A DNA stretch of 64,000 bases from Paenibacillus lutimineralis. Lineage in GTDB: Bacteria; Bacillota; Bacilli; Paenibacillales; Paenibacillaceae. The position numbers and the translations under genes are program-made. Below, piece by piece: positions 34,057-42,056 of the stretch (the stretch's first letter is position 1; every line of letters starts with the position of its first letter). The stretch covers positions 3,571,501-3,635,500 of the forward strand of contig NZ_CP034346.1 of assembly GCF_003991425.1 (NCBI RefSeq). The letters are read 5' to 3'. The notes below the pieces were generated by a model that saw only the letters and a list, made by a program, of their open reading frames with translations, made no database searches and had not been told where the DNA came from.

Positions 34057-34224
34057 ATGGATTTAAAGGAGCTAAAAAAGCTTGCTGATACATTAGACGA
34101 TAGTGATGAGCAGGAACTAATCTTCTTTTTGCAATCCCGAACCAAGGGTGTGTCGGCTCCCGTTCGAGCAATTGACGAAATCCAAGAGCAGAAGCACAAA
34201 GATGGGCTTGGTTCCGTTATATAG
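34057..34224 (+). pseudogene. Probable N-terminal remnant of an IS1595-like transposase
   Basis: GGAGATGA lies before ATG 34057. The 55-residue product (MDLKELKKLADTLDDSDEQELIFFLQSR ... AIDEIQEQKHKDGL) resembles the N-terminus of IS1595-family transposases, which continue with a CPHC zinc motif exactly where this frame diverges to a stop. No catalytic domain or terminal inverted repeat was found nearby. The match is from memory of the family pattern and is moderate only. Confidence 0.45.
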
Positions 34225-34370
34225 ACAACAAGGAATATGAGAATACCTCATCGAATAAGAAAAATATGTTGGTCAAATTGTGCTTAGCAATCCATAAGAA
34301 ACAACCCAAGCTGAGATGTCCTATAATATAGTTAATGTAGATATCCCTCATGAACAAAGGAGAACTTAAA

Positions 34371-34946
34371 ATGAGAAAACTCGTTCTATTTTTACACGCT
34401 TCGCTTGACGGTTTTGTTGAAGGGCCAAACGGTGAAATGGACATTGGCTGGGTTTCCTACGATGCTGATTTGGAGAAACACGCGGAAGAAATTCTGAGTA
34501 CTACCGACACTGTCATTTGGGGACGTGGGACTTATCAGATGATGCACAGTTACTGGCCATCTGTGCCTTCGAACCCATCAGCTTCGCAGCATGAACGGAA
34601 TCATGCCGAGTGGATCGAAAAGACAGCCAAAATCGTTTTTTCCACGACGCTGGAGAAAGTCGAATGGAACAATTCCAGACTGGTGAAAGAAGATGTCGAG
34701 GAAGAGATCAAGAACCTCAAGCAGCAGCCAGGCAAGGATATGGTCATCCTCGGCAGTCCTAGGCTCGCACACCACCTTATGCAGCTTGATTTAATTGATG
34801 AGTATAAAATTACGGTTTCTCCCGTTCTGATCGGTAGGGGATTGCCGTTATTCCAAGGTCTCAAGGAGAAGATCAATCTTAAACTAATCGAAAACAAGAC
34901 CTTTGATTCTGGAGCTATAGGTCTCGTTTACCAGACGGTAAGATGA
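34371..34946 (+). CDS. Dihydrofolate reductase-like (RibD C-terminal domain) protein
   Basis: AAAGGAG lies eight bases before ATG 34371; the earlier ATG at 34350 precedes this site. The 191-aa product matches the DHFR/RibD_C family (YyaP/YwjB type): LFLHASLDGFVEGPNGEMDI, TDTVIWGRGTYQMM, KDMVILGSPRLAHHLMQLDLIDEYKITVSPVLIGRG and LPLFQG. These are NADPH-binding reductases whose substrate is usually unknown; true folate reduction is not implied. A CTAACG motif and a terminator follow it. Confidence 0.9.
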   Translation: MRKLVLFLHASLDGFVEGPNGEMDIGWVSYDADLEKHAEEILSTTDTVIWGRGTYQMMHSYWPSVPSNPSASQHERNHAEWIEKTAKIVFSTTLEKVEWNNSRLVKEDVEEEIKNLKQQPGKDMVILGSPRLAHHLMQLDLIDEYKITVSPVLIGRGLPLFQGLKEKINLKLIENKTFDSGAIGLVYQTVR

Positions 34947-34969
34947 CCTTGTCACTTATAGGTGATTAC

Positions 34970-34988
34970 GCTAACGGGAGACGATAGC
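34970..34988. repeat. CTAACG motif, copy 3, after the DHFR-like gene
   Basis: GCTAACGGGAGACGATAGC sits between the gene's stop and its terminator, the same position as copy 1 after the GNAT gene. Confidence 0.45.
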
Positions 34989-34995
34989 TCAATTA

Positions 34996-35022
34996 ACCGC
35001 CTTTTCACAAAGGCGGTTTTCT
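34996..35022 (+). terminator. Rho-independent terminator of the DHFR-like gene
   Basis: ACCGCCTTT - TCAC - AAAGGCGGT is followed by TTTCTT. Confidence 0.8.
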
Positions 35023-35062
35023 TATGGTCACAAATCAACATTAGAATTTAACATAGCCTTAA

Positions 35063-35114
35063 TAAAAAAGCGGCAGTCTAAGACTATATTTACCATCTTA
35101 GTTTGCCGTTTTTT
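35063..35114 (-). terminator. Terminator of the ArpU-like pseudogene
   Basis: CGGCA-GT-CTAAGA and TCTTAG-TT-TGCCG pair around a short loop. TTTTTT follows on both strands, so it may be bidirectional. It begins just after the pseudogene stop at 35117. Confidence 0.75.
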
Positions 35115-35116
35115 AC

Positions 35117-35597
35117 TTAAAACTCCGCATCATTCTGCTTAAAGAACCCCATCAATTTTAACGTATTTGCCATGCTCTCGGTGCCATCAGCTATCTTCCG
35201 GCGAATAGTGCTGTCACTTAGACCATGCCGATAAAACAGCAGCGTTTCCTTGTAAGAGTAACGCTGCATGTACCTGTAATCGACAGCCTTCCTTTCATCA
35301 TCGTCTTGAATCAAGCTGAATGCCCCTCCGGAGCTGCTGAGTGTAGAATTGGTACCGCTGATATACCCAGTGCTACTTTTCGATCATAATCGTTGCATTT
35401 GCCGTCTTATCCGCATGAAGGTCTTCCTGGTCGATGCGGCGTGCCACTTCTCCATCAATGGCCACCTGCTTCAATTCCCGTTCATATCCTTCAAAATCCT
35501 GCATAAGCATAGTCATTTCTTTATATTTGCCGAGCAGGAATTTAGTTCGCTGGATCTCCTGCTCAGATGCCTCGGAAAAAGCTCCCCCTGTTCCCAT
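35117..35597 (-). pseudogene. ArpU-like phage transcriptional regulator, frameshifted
   Basis: The N-terminal frame (35597-35373: EIQRTKFLLGKYKEMTMLM ... ATIMIEK) stops at TAG. Dropping one T there continues into STGYISGTNSTLSSSGGAFSLIQDDDERKAVDYRYMQRYSYKETLLFYRHGLSDSTIRRKIADG, the sigma-70-region-4-like C-terminus of ArpU/RinA-type phage regulators. The shift lies near 35372-35377. Such genes control late phage or packaging genes. No other prophage gene is present, so this is an orphan relic. Confidence 0.65.
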
Positions 35598-35626
35598 GCC
35601 ACCGCCATTCCCCTCATTCCCCTTTA

Positions 35627-35635
35627 TGCTATAAT
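35627..35635 (+). promoter_or_regulatory. Extended -10 promoter of a short transcript
   Basis: TG-C-TATAAT is a full extended -10 on the plus strand. With the terminator at 35830-35866 it predicts a transcript of about 225 bases. Confidence 0.5.
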
Positions 35636-35722
35636 GTCAAGAGAAATGGTTGTTGATGAGCATTTCGGAGACCGTCTGAAAGTCGAATATGACATAGAAT
35701 AGGCTAAGGAGTAAGATTGCTT

Positions 35723-35782
35723 ATGAACATGGGTGTTTGGGTTGCTATCGCTGTTGCACTTGCTGTTGCTTTGGCTTTTTAA
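35723..35782 (+). CDS. Very small hydrophobic peptide (19 aa)
   Basis: AAGGAG at 35706-35711 lies 11 bases before ATG. The product MNMGVWVAIAVALAVALAF is one membrane-length hydrophobic helix without charge. It lies between an extended -10 promoter and a terminator. Size and composition recall small membrane peptides, including type I toxins, but no family is recognised and no antisense RNA was identified. A further 18-codon frame (35646-35702, MVVDEHFGDRLK...) precedes it in the same transcript. Confidence 0.4.
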   Translation: MNMGVWVAIAVALAVALAF

Positions 35783-35829
35783 GAAGGAAGAAATGAAGGA
35801 AATCCAGAGCCAAAAAAGACCATCCGCAC

Positions 35830-35866
35830 AGACCCCCGAGCCCGGCCAGGTTATAGGGGTCTTTCC
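35830..35866 (+). terminator. Rho-independent terminator of the short transcript
   Basis: AGACCCC (35830-35836) and GGGGTCT (35856-35862) pair and are followed by TTCC; the T run is short. Confidence 0.6.
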
Positions 35867-35918
35867 GTTTCTATCTCTCCTATTTATATAAAAAAACGTT
35901 TTCATTCAAGCCAAATAA

Positions 35919-36827
35919 TTATTCTTCTTGGCTGCCCTGTCTACCGGCATAATAAGGCTCTCCTGGATCAAGATCGATCACGACACGGCGAGGTTCTACC
36001 AGTGAGTATTGATGCTCACACCGCCAACGCATATCTTCGCTAATCCCAATCGTCTCTCCGTCCTTAATGATATCGCCCTGATTATATAGATAGTAAGCGA
36101 TATTTCCCAGTTGCTCAGCAACCTCATTTGGTTCCAGATCAAAATAATGACATTGCACGTCGGGAATCCCCAGCGCTGCCAGCCCCACCGAATCCATGAG
36201 TCCCTCTGCTCTTCCGCTACCGGTTCCTTCCACATTATAGAACCGGATATTTAACGCGCCATATAGTAAATTGCCTTGCTCTACAGCAGACAGGTATTCG
36301 TTAGGCTCAAGCAGCTTATCGCTCTCACGGAAGTATATCGCGTCACAAGGGCAGGCCTCCAGAACCGCACGAAGCGCACCGCTAAACAGCTGCAGCCGTG
36401 ATTGAGGCTCTAACCCTGCAGCCATCATGTCTACCAATAACAAAGTATGATTGCATTGCTCCAAGGTTTCAGCGGCTTCCTGCCAATGCCAGGACTGCTG
36501 CAGCGCTGTGTTGTAATCCTCGGCCGGGCGATGTTCGATATTCATCAAGCTGGTCTGAGCCGGCAGTTCTCCTTCCGTATATTGAACCATATAGTTCAGA
36601 TGAAAAAAATGTAGCAGCGTTCCCTCATATTCCTCATTAGCCTCCCACACGGCAAGCTCCTCGGCCGCGGATTCTTCCGCTTCCGGCATGCTTGTCCTGC
36701 CTGTGTAAAGCTCCATTTTCTTATAAAGTAAATCCCGATCCAGCTTCGGCTCCTGCTTGAACTTTAGTTCAACAGCATAGACACGTGCAAAGCCAAGATC
36801 ATTCTCTTCATTCAGCATTTCATTCAT
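35919..36827 (-). CDS. DUF4261-type protein
   Basis: ATG 36827 is preferred because AAGGGG ends directly before the earlier ATG at 36836, leaving proper spacing only for the later one. The ~302-aa product has the DUF4261 C-terminal pattern (GIPDVQCHYFDLEPNEVAEQLGNIAYYLYNQGDIIKDGETIGIS) and an acidic N-terminal half. No membrane segment or known catalytic site was seen. It follows the S1-like gene by 58 bases on the same strand and may be co-transcribed. Function unknown. Confidence 0.72.
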   Translation of the reverse strand: MNEMLNEENDLGFARVYAVELKFKQEPKLDRDLLYKKMELYTGRTSMPEAEESAAEELAVWEANEEYEGTLLHFFHLNYMVQYTEGELPAQTSLMNIEHRPAEDYNTALQQSWHWQEAAETLEQCNHTLLLVDMMAAGLEPQSRLQLFSGALRAVLEACPCDAIYFRESDKLLEPNEYLSAVEQGNLLYGALNIRFYNVEGTGSGRAEGLMDSVGLAALGIPDVQCHYFDLEPNEVAEQLGNIAYYLYNQGDIIKDGETIGISEDMRWRCEHQYSLVEPRRVVIDLDPGEPYYAGRQGSQEE

Positions 36828-36885
36828 ATCATTCATCCCCTTGTATCACTCATATTTTGAAATATTCTTCGTCCATGTTCGCAGC

Positions 36886-37386
36886 CTAGCTCCCCGTCAC
36901 TCCCTCGTCAGATACAGTGCAATGAGCCAGCATGAGCCAGAAATTGTTGTCATCATAGCCTGTAACAGTTCCCTGTACCTGATAGCCTGGATACATCAGC
37001 TCCGACTTCGTATGGGTCCTTAACTCTGCGGTATCAGCAATCGCATAGGCTGTATCGCTTAGCTGTATAATCGCTCCTTGTGGATAGAACATCATAATAG
37101 AACCGCTAACAACTGTACCGCGTGCGTAATTCTGCTTGACCTGCTCCCAGTCCACCCTATAAGGTGCTACAGACTTGTCCCAAATTTCATTGAACTGCTC
37201 CTGAGAGATCTCCTCATCACCTTCGAAGGGTTCGATCTCCTTTTCCGCCAGGAAGAAATCCGGGGCAATTGAGACCCTGTATCGATCATTCATCACTGTA
37301 ACCTGCCGATAGGCGATCATTTCAGCATCAATTTCAAAATAATAATATTCTTGTTCCTCAATACCTTGAGCTTTAATATACTTCAA
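36886..37386 (-). CDS. Hypothetical protein with a C-terminal S1/OB-like domain
   Basis: The start is TTG 37386 with TTAGGAGG seven bases upstream. The 166-aa product is acidic. Its last ~75 residues (GTVVSGSIMMFYPQGAIIQLSD ... YPGYQVQGTVTGYDDNNFWLML) show the strand pattern of an S1-like OB fold, which suggests nucleic-acid binding. The N-terminal part is unrecognised. Function unknown. Confidence 0.65.
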   Translation of the reverse strand: MKYIKAQGIEEQEYYYFEIDAEMIAYRQVTVMNDRYRVSIAPDFFLAEKEIEPFEGDEEISQEQFNEIWDKSVAPYRVDWEQVKQNYARGTVVSGSIMMFYPQGAIIQLSDTAYAIADTAELRTHTKSELMYPGYQVQGTVTGYDDNNFWLMLAHCTVSDEGVTGS

Positions 37387-37485
37387 CCGCGAACCTCCTA
37401 ACTTTTCCTCCTTCTGCCGAGCATATCAATAATCTCCCTATCAATACCTTTCCATTATATTCAATTTTCCCCTGCAAGTCAGCCG

Positions 37486-37525
37486 AAAAAAGACGATCCC
37501 CGCTGAATAAATCGGATAGATCGCC
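37486..37525 (-). terminator. Probable terminator of the GNAT gene at 37537
   Basis: On the minus strand GGCGATC and GATCGTC pair (one G-T) around a long loop, followed by TTTTTT. The stem is short. Confidence 0.5.
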
Positions 37526-37536
37526 GTAGTAGTTCC

Positions 37537-38091
37537 CTATTCTAATCGTTGCTGCATCTCTATATAATCACGCTGAAGCAGACCCATATGGACTATATCA
37601 TGCCATTTCCCTTCTCTGAATAATACCTCCTTGCTTAAGCCCTCCTGTTGAAAGCCTAAGCTCTTATACAGACGGATTGCCCTGTCGTTGAACGAGAACA
37701 CTCTAAGTGACAAGCGGTGCATATTCATCTCATAGAAGCAATACCCCAGCAGCAGCTTCATCCCCTCGGAACCGTAGCCCTGGCCCCAATACTTCTTCTC
37801 CCCGATATCAATAATGCACTCTGAATTCTGGTTCTTGTAATCGATATTGACCAAGGCCAGAACTCCAATCGGAGTCTCACTTTCTTTCTCAAGTAAAATA
37901 TAGCTTTTAGAGGACGTGGAGCCCAAAATGACATGCTCAACAAAAGCTTGGGTATCCTGGGGGGAGTATACATCTAAACTAGGGTTCGTCGATCGCATAA
38001 TCTCCTGATCATTTCTCCAGGTATGGTACAACGCTGTATCGTCAGTGGTCATTTTCCGTAACTTAACACGTGCTGATTCGAATAGCATCAT
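37537..38091 (-). CDS. GNAT-family N-acetyltransferase
   Basis: ATG 38091 follows AGGAG by eight bases; the GTG three codons earlier overlaps that site. The 184-aa product has the Acetyltransf_3 pattern: ARVKLRKMTTDDTALYHTWRND, KKYWGQGYGSEGMKLLLGYCFYEM as the acetyl-CoA loop and NDRAIRLYKSLGFQQEG. It lies 28 bases after a tetR gene on the same strand and is probably co-transcribed with it. The acceptor is unknown. Confidence 0.9.
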   Translation of the reverse strand: MMLFESARVKLRKMTTDDTALYHTWRNDQEIMRSTNPSLDVYSPQDTQAFVEHVILGSTSSKSYILLEKESETPIGVLALVNIDYKNQNSECIIDIGEKKYWGQGYGSEGMKLLLGYCFYEMNMHRLSLRVFSFNDRAIRLYKSLGFQQEGLSKEVLFREGKWHDIVHMGLLQRDYIEMQQRLE

Positions 38092-38119
38092 GTCTATCAC
38101 TCCTCTTCTTTCATCAAAA

Positions 38120-38749
38120 TTATGATCTTAATTCATGAATTGGACGTAGCATTTGCTCCATCGAGAACAAAAGAGCTACTAGCTGCTCCTTAACCTTGGT
38201 ACTCTCAGGACCTAATTGATAGGTATCCAGCATTAAGCCGTTCATGAAGGAAATAAGAAATCTGGCTATCACATCAGGCTGTAGCTCCGGCCTAAATTCT
38301 CCACAATGCATCCCTGCTTCAATAACTCGCTCAATAGCTGCAGCAGTTTCACTATAGCGCTCGGTTATGTAGGGAAAAGAAGCTTTATTCTTCACATATT
38401 GGGATGAGAGGAAAAACTCCGACTTCGCCAGAATTAGCGTCTCATGAAGCGATTCAATATAAGCCTGCTGCTCCTCCACCCAGTGCTTGATGTGCATCCA
38501 TACTGAACCTTCGACCGGAGGAGCAAAAAACTGTATGATCTGTTGATCATCAAATTTCAGAACCTCCATAAATACATGATCGATATTGTCAAAATAGGCG
38601 TAAAAGGTCCCTCGTGAAACTCCTGCTTCGTCCATAATATCCTGCATCGAAGTATGGACGAATCCTTTCTTGATAAAAACCCTTTTGGCTGCCTTCAGCA
38701 GCTCTCGCTTCCGTTCCTGCTTGTAATCCTCGCTCACTTTCGGAGCCAT
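38120..38749 (-). CDS. TetR/AcrR-family transcriptional regulator
   Basis: ATG 38749 (MAPKVSEDYK) has GGGGGTG seven bases upstream; the longer frame reads through the operator. The helix-turn-helix is KRVFIKKGFVHTSMQDIMDEAGVSRGTFYAYFDN. The C-terminal part resembles YfiR-type regulators. A 25-bp palindrome at 38783-38807 overlaps a TATAAT and is the probable autoregulatory operator. The GNAT gene follows in the operon. Confidence 0.93.
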   Translation of the reverse strand: MAPKVSEDYKQERKRELLKAAKRVFIKKGFVHTSMQDIMDEAGVSRGTFYAYFDNIDHVFMEVLKFDDQQIIQFFAPPVEGSVWMHIKHWVEEQQAYIESLHETLILAKSEFFLSSQYVKNKASFPYITERYSETAAAIERVIEAGMHCGEFRPELQPDVIARFLISFMNGLMLDTYQLGPESTKVKEQLVALLFSMEQMLRPIHELRS

Positions 38750-38782
38750 AAATAGACACCCCCAAAAAAAATATACAATCAT

Positions 38783-38807
38783 GTCGGTTTTATATATTAT
38801 AACCGAC
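38783..38807. promoter_or_regulatory. Putative TetR operator overlapping the promoter
   Basis: GTCGGTT - 11 bases - AACCGAC has perfect 7-bp arms. On the minus strand TATAAT lies inside the spacer, so binding would block the promoter about 34 bases before the start codon. Confidence 0.7.
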
Positions 38808-38849
38808 ACTGCTGTATAGTTTCAAGTATTAGAAATGTCCTTCCATTAC

Positions 38850-38889
38850 AAAAAAAACGCTCTCCGATCCACCACGGAACTCGGAGAGC
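38850..38889 (-). terminator. Rho-independent terminator of the ankyrin gene
   Basis: On the minus strand GCTCTCCGA and TCGGAGAGC pair around a 13-base loop, followed by GTTTTTTTT. Confidence 0.85.
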
Positions 38890-38916
38890 ATTTTGTCCAT
38901 TCTGAAGCCTTCCTAA

Positions 38917-39708
38917 TTAAGAAGCACCAGCGTTTGTTAAAGCAGTAATCATCTCACGGTATCCACGGTTCTTGGCATGCTCCAGAGGTGTCACTCCTTT
39001 GTTATCGGCCAGATTCACATCGGCTCCACCCGCGATCAGTAGATCCACGATCTGTTGATGATCCTTGCCGCCGTCGCCAAGAATGATCGCCTCCAATAGA
39101 GCGGTCCAACCAAGATTGTTGATGTGATTCACATCAACATCCGAATTTGCAAGCAGTTCACGAACGATCTCAACATGCCCGCGATCAGCAGCCGGAATGA
39201 GTGCCGTCCCTCCGAACCGATTCGTAATTGTCGTATCAGCTCCTGCAGCGATGGCCGCTTTTAGGAAATCCATCTTCCCTTCCGCTCCCGAATAGAGCAA
39301 CGGATTGTCCAGCCGATCGTCCCGGATATTAATATTCGCTCCATGCTCAACGAGAAGTTCAAACATTTCAAGTTGATCGGTGTGCACTGCAATCATAGCC
39401 GACGTCCGGCCTCCCCGATCTGTAGCATCGATATCGGCCCCCTCGGCAAGCCGTTTTTTCACTGCTTCCTGGTCACCTTCTGTTACAGCTTGTAATAAAT
39501 CACGGTTCAACTTGTTCATTTCTTGGTTCTCCCCTTGAGTTGCTTGTTGCTCCTCATTAGATAACAAGGAGTTCATATTCGCCTCGCAACCTGTCAGCAT
39601 AAGCATCAGGATGACAAGGCTCATTCCATACAGAATCGCGGACTTCCCTCCTTGCCGCTTCATGAGTATCACTTGCAAGGACAACAATAATTTGATTCTG
39701 ATCGACAT
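38917..39708 (-). CDS. Ankyrin-repeat lipoprotein
   Basis: The start is ATG 39708 (AGAGGTGA upstream) or ATG 39663 (MKRQGGK), which gives a more usual signal peptide length. The lipobox LTGC follows the hydrophobic stretch SLVILMLML, so the protein should be lipid-anchored outside the membrane. About five ankyrin repeats follow (DLLQAVTEGDQEAVKKRLAEGADI, MIAVHTDQLEMFELLVEHGANI, IPAADRGHVEIVRELL, WTALLEAIIL ... VDLLIAGGADV and PLEHAKNRGYREMITALTNAGA). A protein-binding role is expected; the partner is unknown. Confidence 0.88.
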   Translation of the reverse strand: MSIRIKLLLSLQVILMKRQGGKSAILYGMSLVILMLMLTGCEANMNSLLSNEEQQATQGENQEMNKLNRDLLQAVTEGDQEAVKKRLAEGADIDATDRGGRTSAMIAVHTDQLEMFELLVEHGANINIRDDRLDNPLLYSGAEGKMDFLKAAIAAGADTTITNRFGGTALIPAADRGHVEIVRELLANSDVDVNHINNLGWTALLEAIILGDGGKDHQQIVDLLIAGGADVNLADNKGVTPLEHAKNRGYREMITALTNAGAS

Positions 39709-39943
39709 CTATTCACCTCTTCCCAAATCACATGCCGTATCCATATGCTAACATGAAGATATTCATACGGATAATATTATTAAAATTAAATTTAGTTAGC
39801 TTTTTCATATAAGGAATCTTTGAGTCACATGAACTATAAATGTGAATGCTTGAAAGGAATTGCTGGAGGAGGTGGATATACGTTCTGCTTTTGGGCAAAG
39901 TAACAACGAATCGCGCATGATTTCCAGAATTGAGGTTTTTGAT

Positions 39944-40561
39944 ATGCCTGACAACAATTGCAATGCCTACCCACTCAAGGAGCATTTGGAGAAGCGTCTT
40001 GAAGAGATATCTTCATTAGCCCAACAAAATATAGAGCTACTGGAAGATGAAAATGTATGTCTCATCACGGAGTTTGAAAATATGAGAAGTGTCATGACGG
40101 ATATTGTGACGACTGCGGCGTCCTTTTACTTAAACTGCTACCTATCCCCCTATACAGCGAAATATAGAGACTTAACGATATGTATGCGGAATTTATCCGA
40201 ACGGAAGCATGGCGCGCTTATTGTCGTGGAACGGAAGGACTCGCTGGATCCGCTGATTTCGTCTAACATCCCGATTGGCGGAACGTTAACCCATGCTTTG
40301 CTCGAGTCCATCTTCTATCCTGGTAATCCTCTTCATGACGGCGCTGTACTGATTCGCTCCGATACCGTTGTTTCAGCGGCTAACGTTCTTCCCTTATCGA
40401 GCATTCATGTCACAGACAAGAAACTGGGAACAAGACATCGCGCAGCGATCGGCCTGACCGAACGCTGTGATGCCCTGGTCCTCGTCGTATCCGAAGAGAC
40501 CGGACAGGCTTCATTTGCAATAAGCGGTGTGCTGCATCCGGTTAATGTATCGCCTTTCTAA
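39944..40561 (+). CDS. cdaS: Diadenylate cyclase, CdaS-like
   Basis: ATG 39944 is preferred because GAGGT lies seven bases upstream and the resulting 205 aa equals the usual CdaS size. Residues 1-65 are helical, matching the autoinhibitory N-terminal helices of CdaS. The DAC domain follows with DGA (132-134) and GTRHRAA (162-168), the two active-site motifs. The enzyme condenses two ATP to c-di-AMP. In B. subtilis the CdaS type is sporulation-specific (sigma-G). I could not recognise a convincing sigma-G promoter here. Confidence 0.88.
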   Translation: MPDNNCNAYPLKEHLEKRLEEISSLAQQNIELLEDENVCLITEFENMRSVMTDIVTTAASFYLNCYLSPYTAKYRDLTICMRNLSERKHGALIVVERKDSLDPLISSNIPIGGTLTHALLESIFYPGNPLHDGAVLIRSDTVVSAANVLPLSSIHVTDKKLGTRHRAAIGLTERCDALVLVVSEETGQASFAISGVLHPVNVSPF

Positions 40562-40573
40562 TCTTGAGCGTTC

Positions 40574-40620
40574 AATCCCCTCAGACGCTGTCGACTGGCA
40601 GCATTTGAGGGGATTTTAGA
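40574..40620 (+). terminator. Rho-independent terminator of cdaS
   Basis: AATCCCCTCA (40574-40583) and TGAGGGGATT (40606-40615) pair, with an inner GCTG / CAGC, followed by TTAG. The stem begins 12 bases after the stop codon. Confidence 0.75.
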
Positions 40621-40685
40621 AAATACAATATGCATTTTATTATGAGGATTAAATAGCGCCAAATAACAAGATCCGTTGTTGATGC

Positions 40686-40973
40686 TCACTTTTTCTTACG
40701 GAATAAGGAGATCCCGCCAAAGCCGCTGATTACAGCTAAGTAGTACCCCAGGTCATACCACCATCCCGAATTATTGATTTCATAAATTCTGATGTCATGG
40801 TTAAACAGGCCGATAACTAGAGAGATCGGAGCGACCCAGCCATGCCAGATTCCCCAGAAGAAGCCCGCCTGATTTTGTGCGGTATACGTTCCATCGCCAG
40901 GTACGCATCCTGATAGAAGTACCATTAGAGCAAGCAATATGGCAACGAGTAAGAAGCACTTTTTTGATTTCAT
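40686..40973 (-). CDS. Small putative lipoprotein with membrane segments
   Basis: ATG 40973 (MKSKKCFL) follows GGAGG by nine bases. The 95-aa product has a lipoprotein signal (LLALMVLLSGC) and then two hydrophobic stretches (FFWGIWHGWVAPISLVIGLF and YYLAVISGFGGISLF) with a basic C-terminal end. The tail resembles YceK-like or uncharacterised Firmicutes membrane proteins. Function unknown. Confidence 0.7.
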   Translation of the reverse strand: MKSKKCFLLVAILLALMVLLSGCVPGDGTYTAQNQAGFFWGIWHGWVAPISLVIGLFNHDIRIYEINNSGWWYDLGYYLAVISGFGGISLFRKKK

Positions 40974-41018
40974 CTTCATCATCCTCCAGAACATTTTCTT
41001 TCAAGACAATTTCAAAGT

Positions 41019-41294
41019 CTATTTAGTACCATTTAACCTTTTCTCAAGCAGCTTCATTTCCTCATTCACTTCTCTAGTTATGACCTTCAATATGATCCCA
41101 AGAATTAATGAGATCATAGAGATCATAAAACATATTAACGTATAAATAGACCCTCTTAAATCATTGGTAAAATTGTATTTTATAATTTCCGAAAAGTGGC
41201 TGCTCATAAAAAGAATCACCATCAATATGAAAAATAAAACAAAACAGACGAGGCAGAAATTGGAAATTTTATTAGTCCGTTCAAAATACAGCAT
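41019..41294 (-). CDS. Small membrane protein with two TM segments
   Basis: The ATG lies inside the last codons of the preceding kinase-like gene (14-base overlap), so it is probably translationally coupled. The 91-aa product has TM segments at about 12-31 and 50-70 and a charged C-terminal helix (ITREVNEEMKLLEKRLNGTK). No family recognised. Confidence 0.6.
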   Translation of the reverse strand: MLYFERTNKISNFCLVCFVLFFILMVILFMSSHFSEIIKYNFTNDLRGSIYTLICFMISMISLILGIILKVITREVNEEMKLLEKRLNGTK

Positions 41295-41817
41295 TCAAGT
41301 CAATCCTTCCATTATTTCTTATCTCATTTAATATGGACTCAGCCTGCTTAGAATGTTTAACCATAATCATTTTTTTATCCGTCGAATACTTCTTCAACTT
41401 ATCCATCACTGCCGGCCTTTTATCTCTTCTGAAATTCCAGCTGTACTTGATGAATGGCCAGTCGATAGACTCGGGACAACCCTCATTTAAATCCGGCCTG
41501 GATTTTCCATGATATTGAATTCTCCTCTTGATCACCCGGTAGGTGGTAACCCATGGAGAGAGATCCATGAAGAAGATGACATCCGCTGCCTCCAAGCGAA
41601 TATCCAGAGTTCTCCCATAATATCCGTCGATGATCCACTGATCTTCTTGAACCAAGTTGCTAATGAACTCGTTCCACTCTTCCGGCGGGGTTTCCTGCCA
41701 TCCCGGCTTCCAGAAGTAATAATCCAAATGATGAACAGGGATGTTCAAGATTCCTCCAAGCTCACGTGCGAAGGTAGACTTTCCTGACCCGTTTGCTCCT
41801 ATAATTATGATTTTCAT
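41281..41817 (-). CDS. P-loop NTPase, topology-modulation-protein / adenylate-kinase-like
   Basis: AAAGGAA lies upstream of ATG. The 178-aa product has Walker A GANGSGKST at 7-15 and the family landmarks VHHLDYYFWKPGWQETPPEEW, DQWIIDGYYG and RIQYHGKSRPDL, which match the group annotated as DNA topology modulation protein (FlaR/YqaC-like). These are small nucleoside-kinase-fold proteins of unclear substrate. The following membrane protein gene overlaps it. Confidence 0.85.
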   Translation of the reverse strand: MKIIIIGANGSGKSTFARELGGILNIPVHHLDYYFWKPGWQETPPEEWNEFISNLVQEDQWIIDGYYGRTLDIRLEAADVIFFMDLSPWVTTYRVIKRRIQYHGKSRPDLNEGCPESIDWPFIKYSWNFRRDKRPAVMDKLKKYSTDKKMIMVKHSKQAESILNEIRNNGRIDLNAVF

Positions 41818-42056
41818 ATGAATTTCCTTTTTCTATAAGTATTTTACAATGCCTCAGTATTAGGCATCTCTAACATCATTGCCTGGCAACCTCTTCTATG
41901 GTAACATTTGGGGTAACTTTAATGAAAGTAGGCGATTTAAATGACAGTCAGCTCTTTCCAACTCACCACTAAATTAGAGGTACGGAAGGCTTAATATCGG
42001 TTAACCCCATATTACAAATCCTATCTTCCGTATCCATAAAACGGAGGAGAAAAGAA

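Noticed and set aside
35349..35702. 117-codon frame on the plus strand
   Set aside because: Most of it is antisense to the ArpU-like pseudogene. Only its last 18 codons lie downstream of the extended -10 promoter, and these are mentioned with the short transcript.
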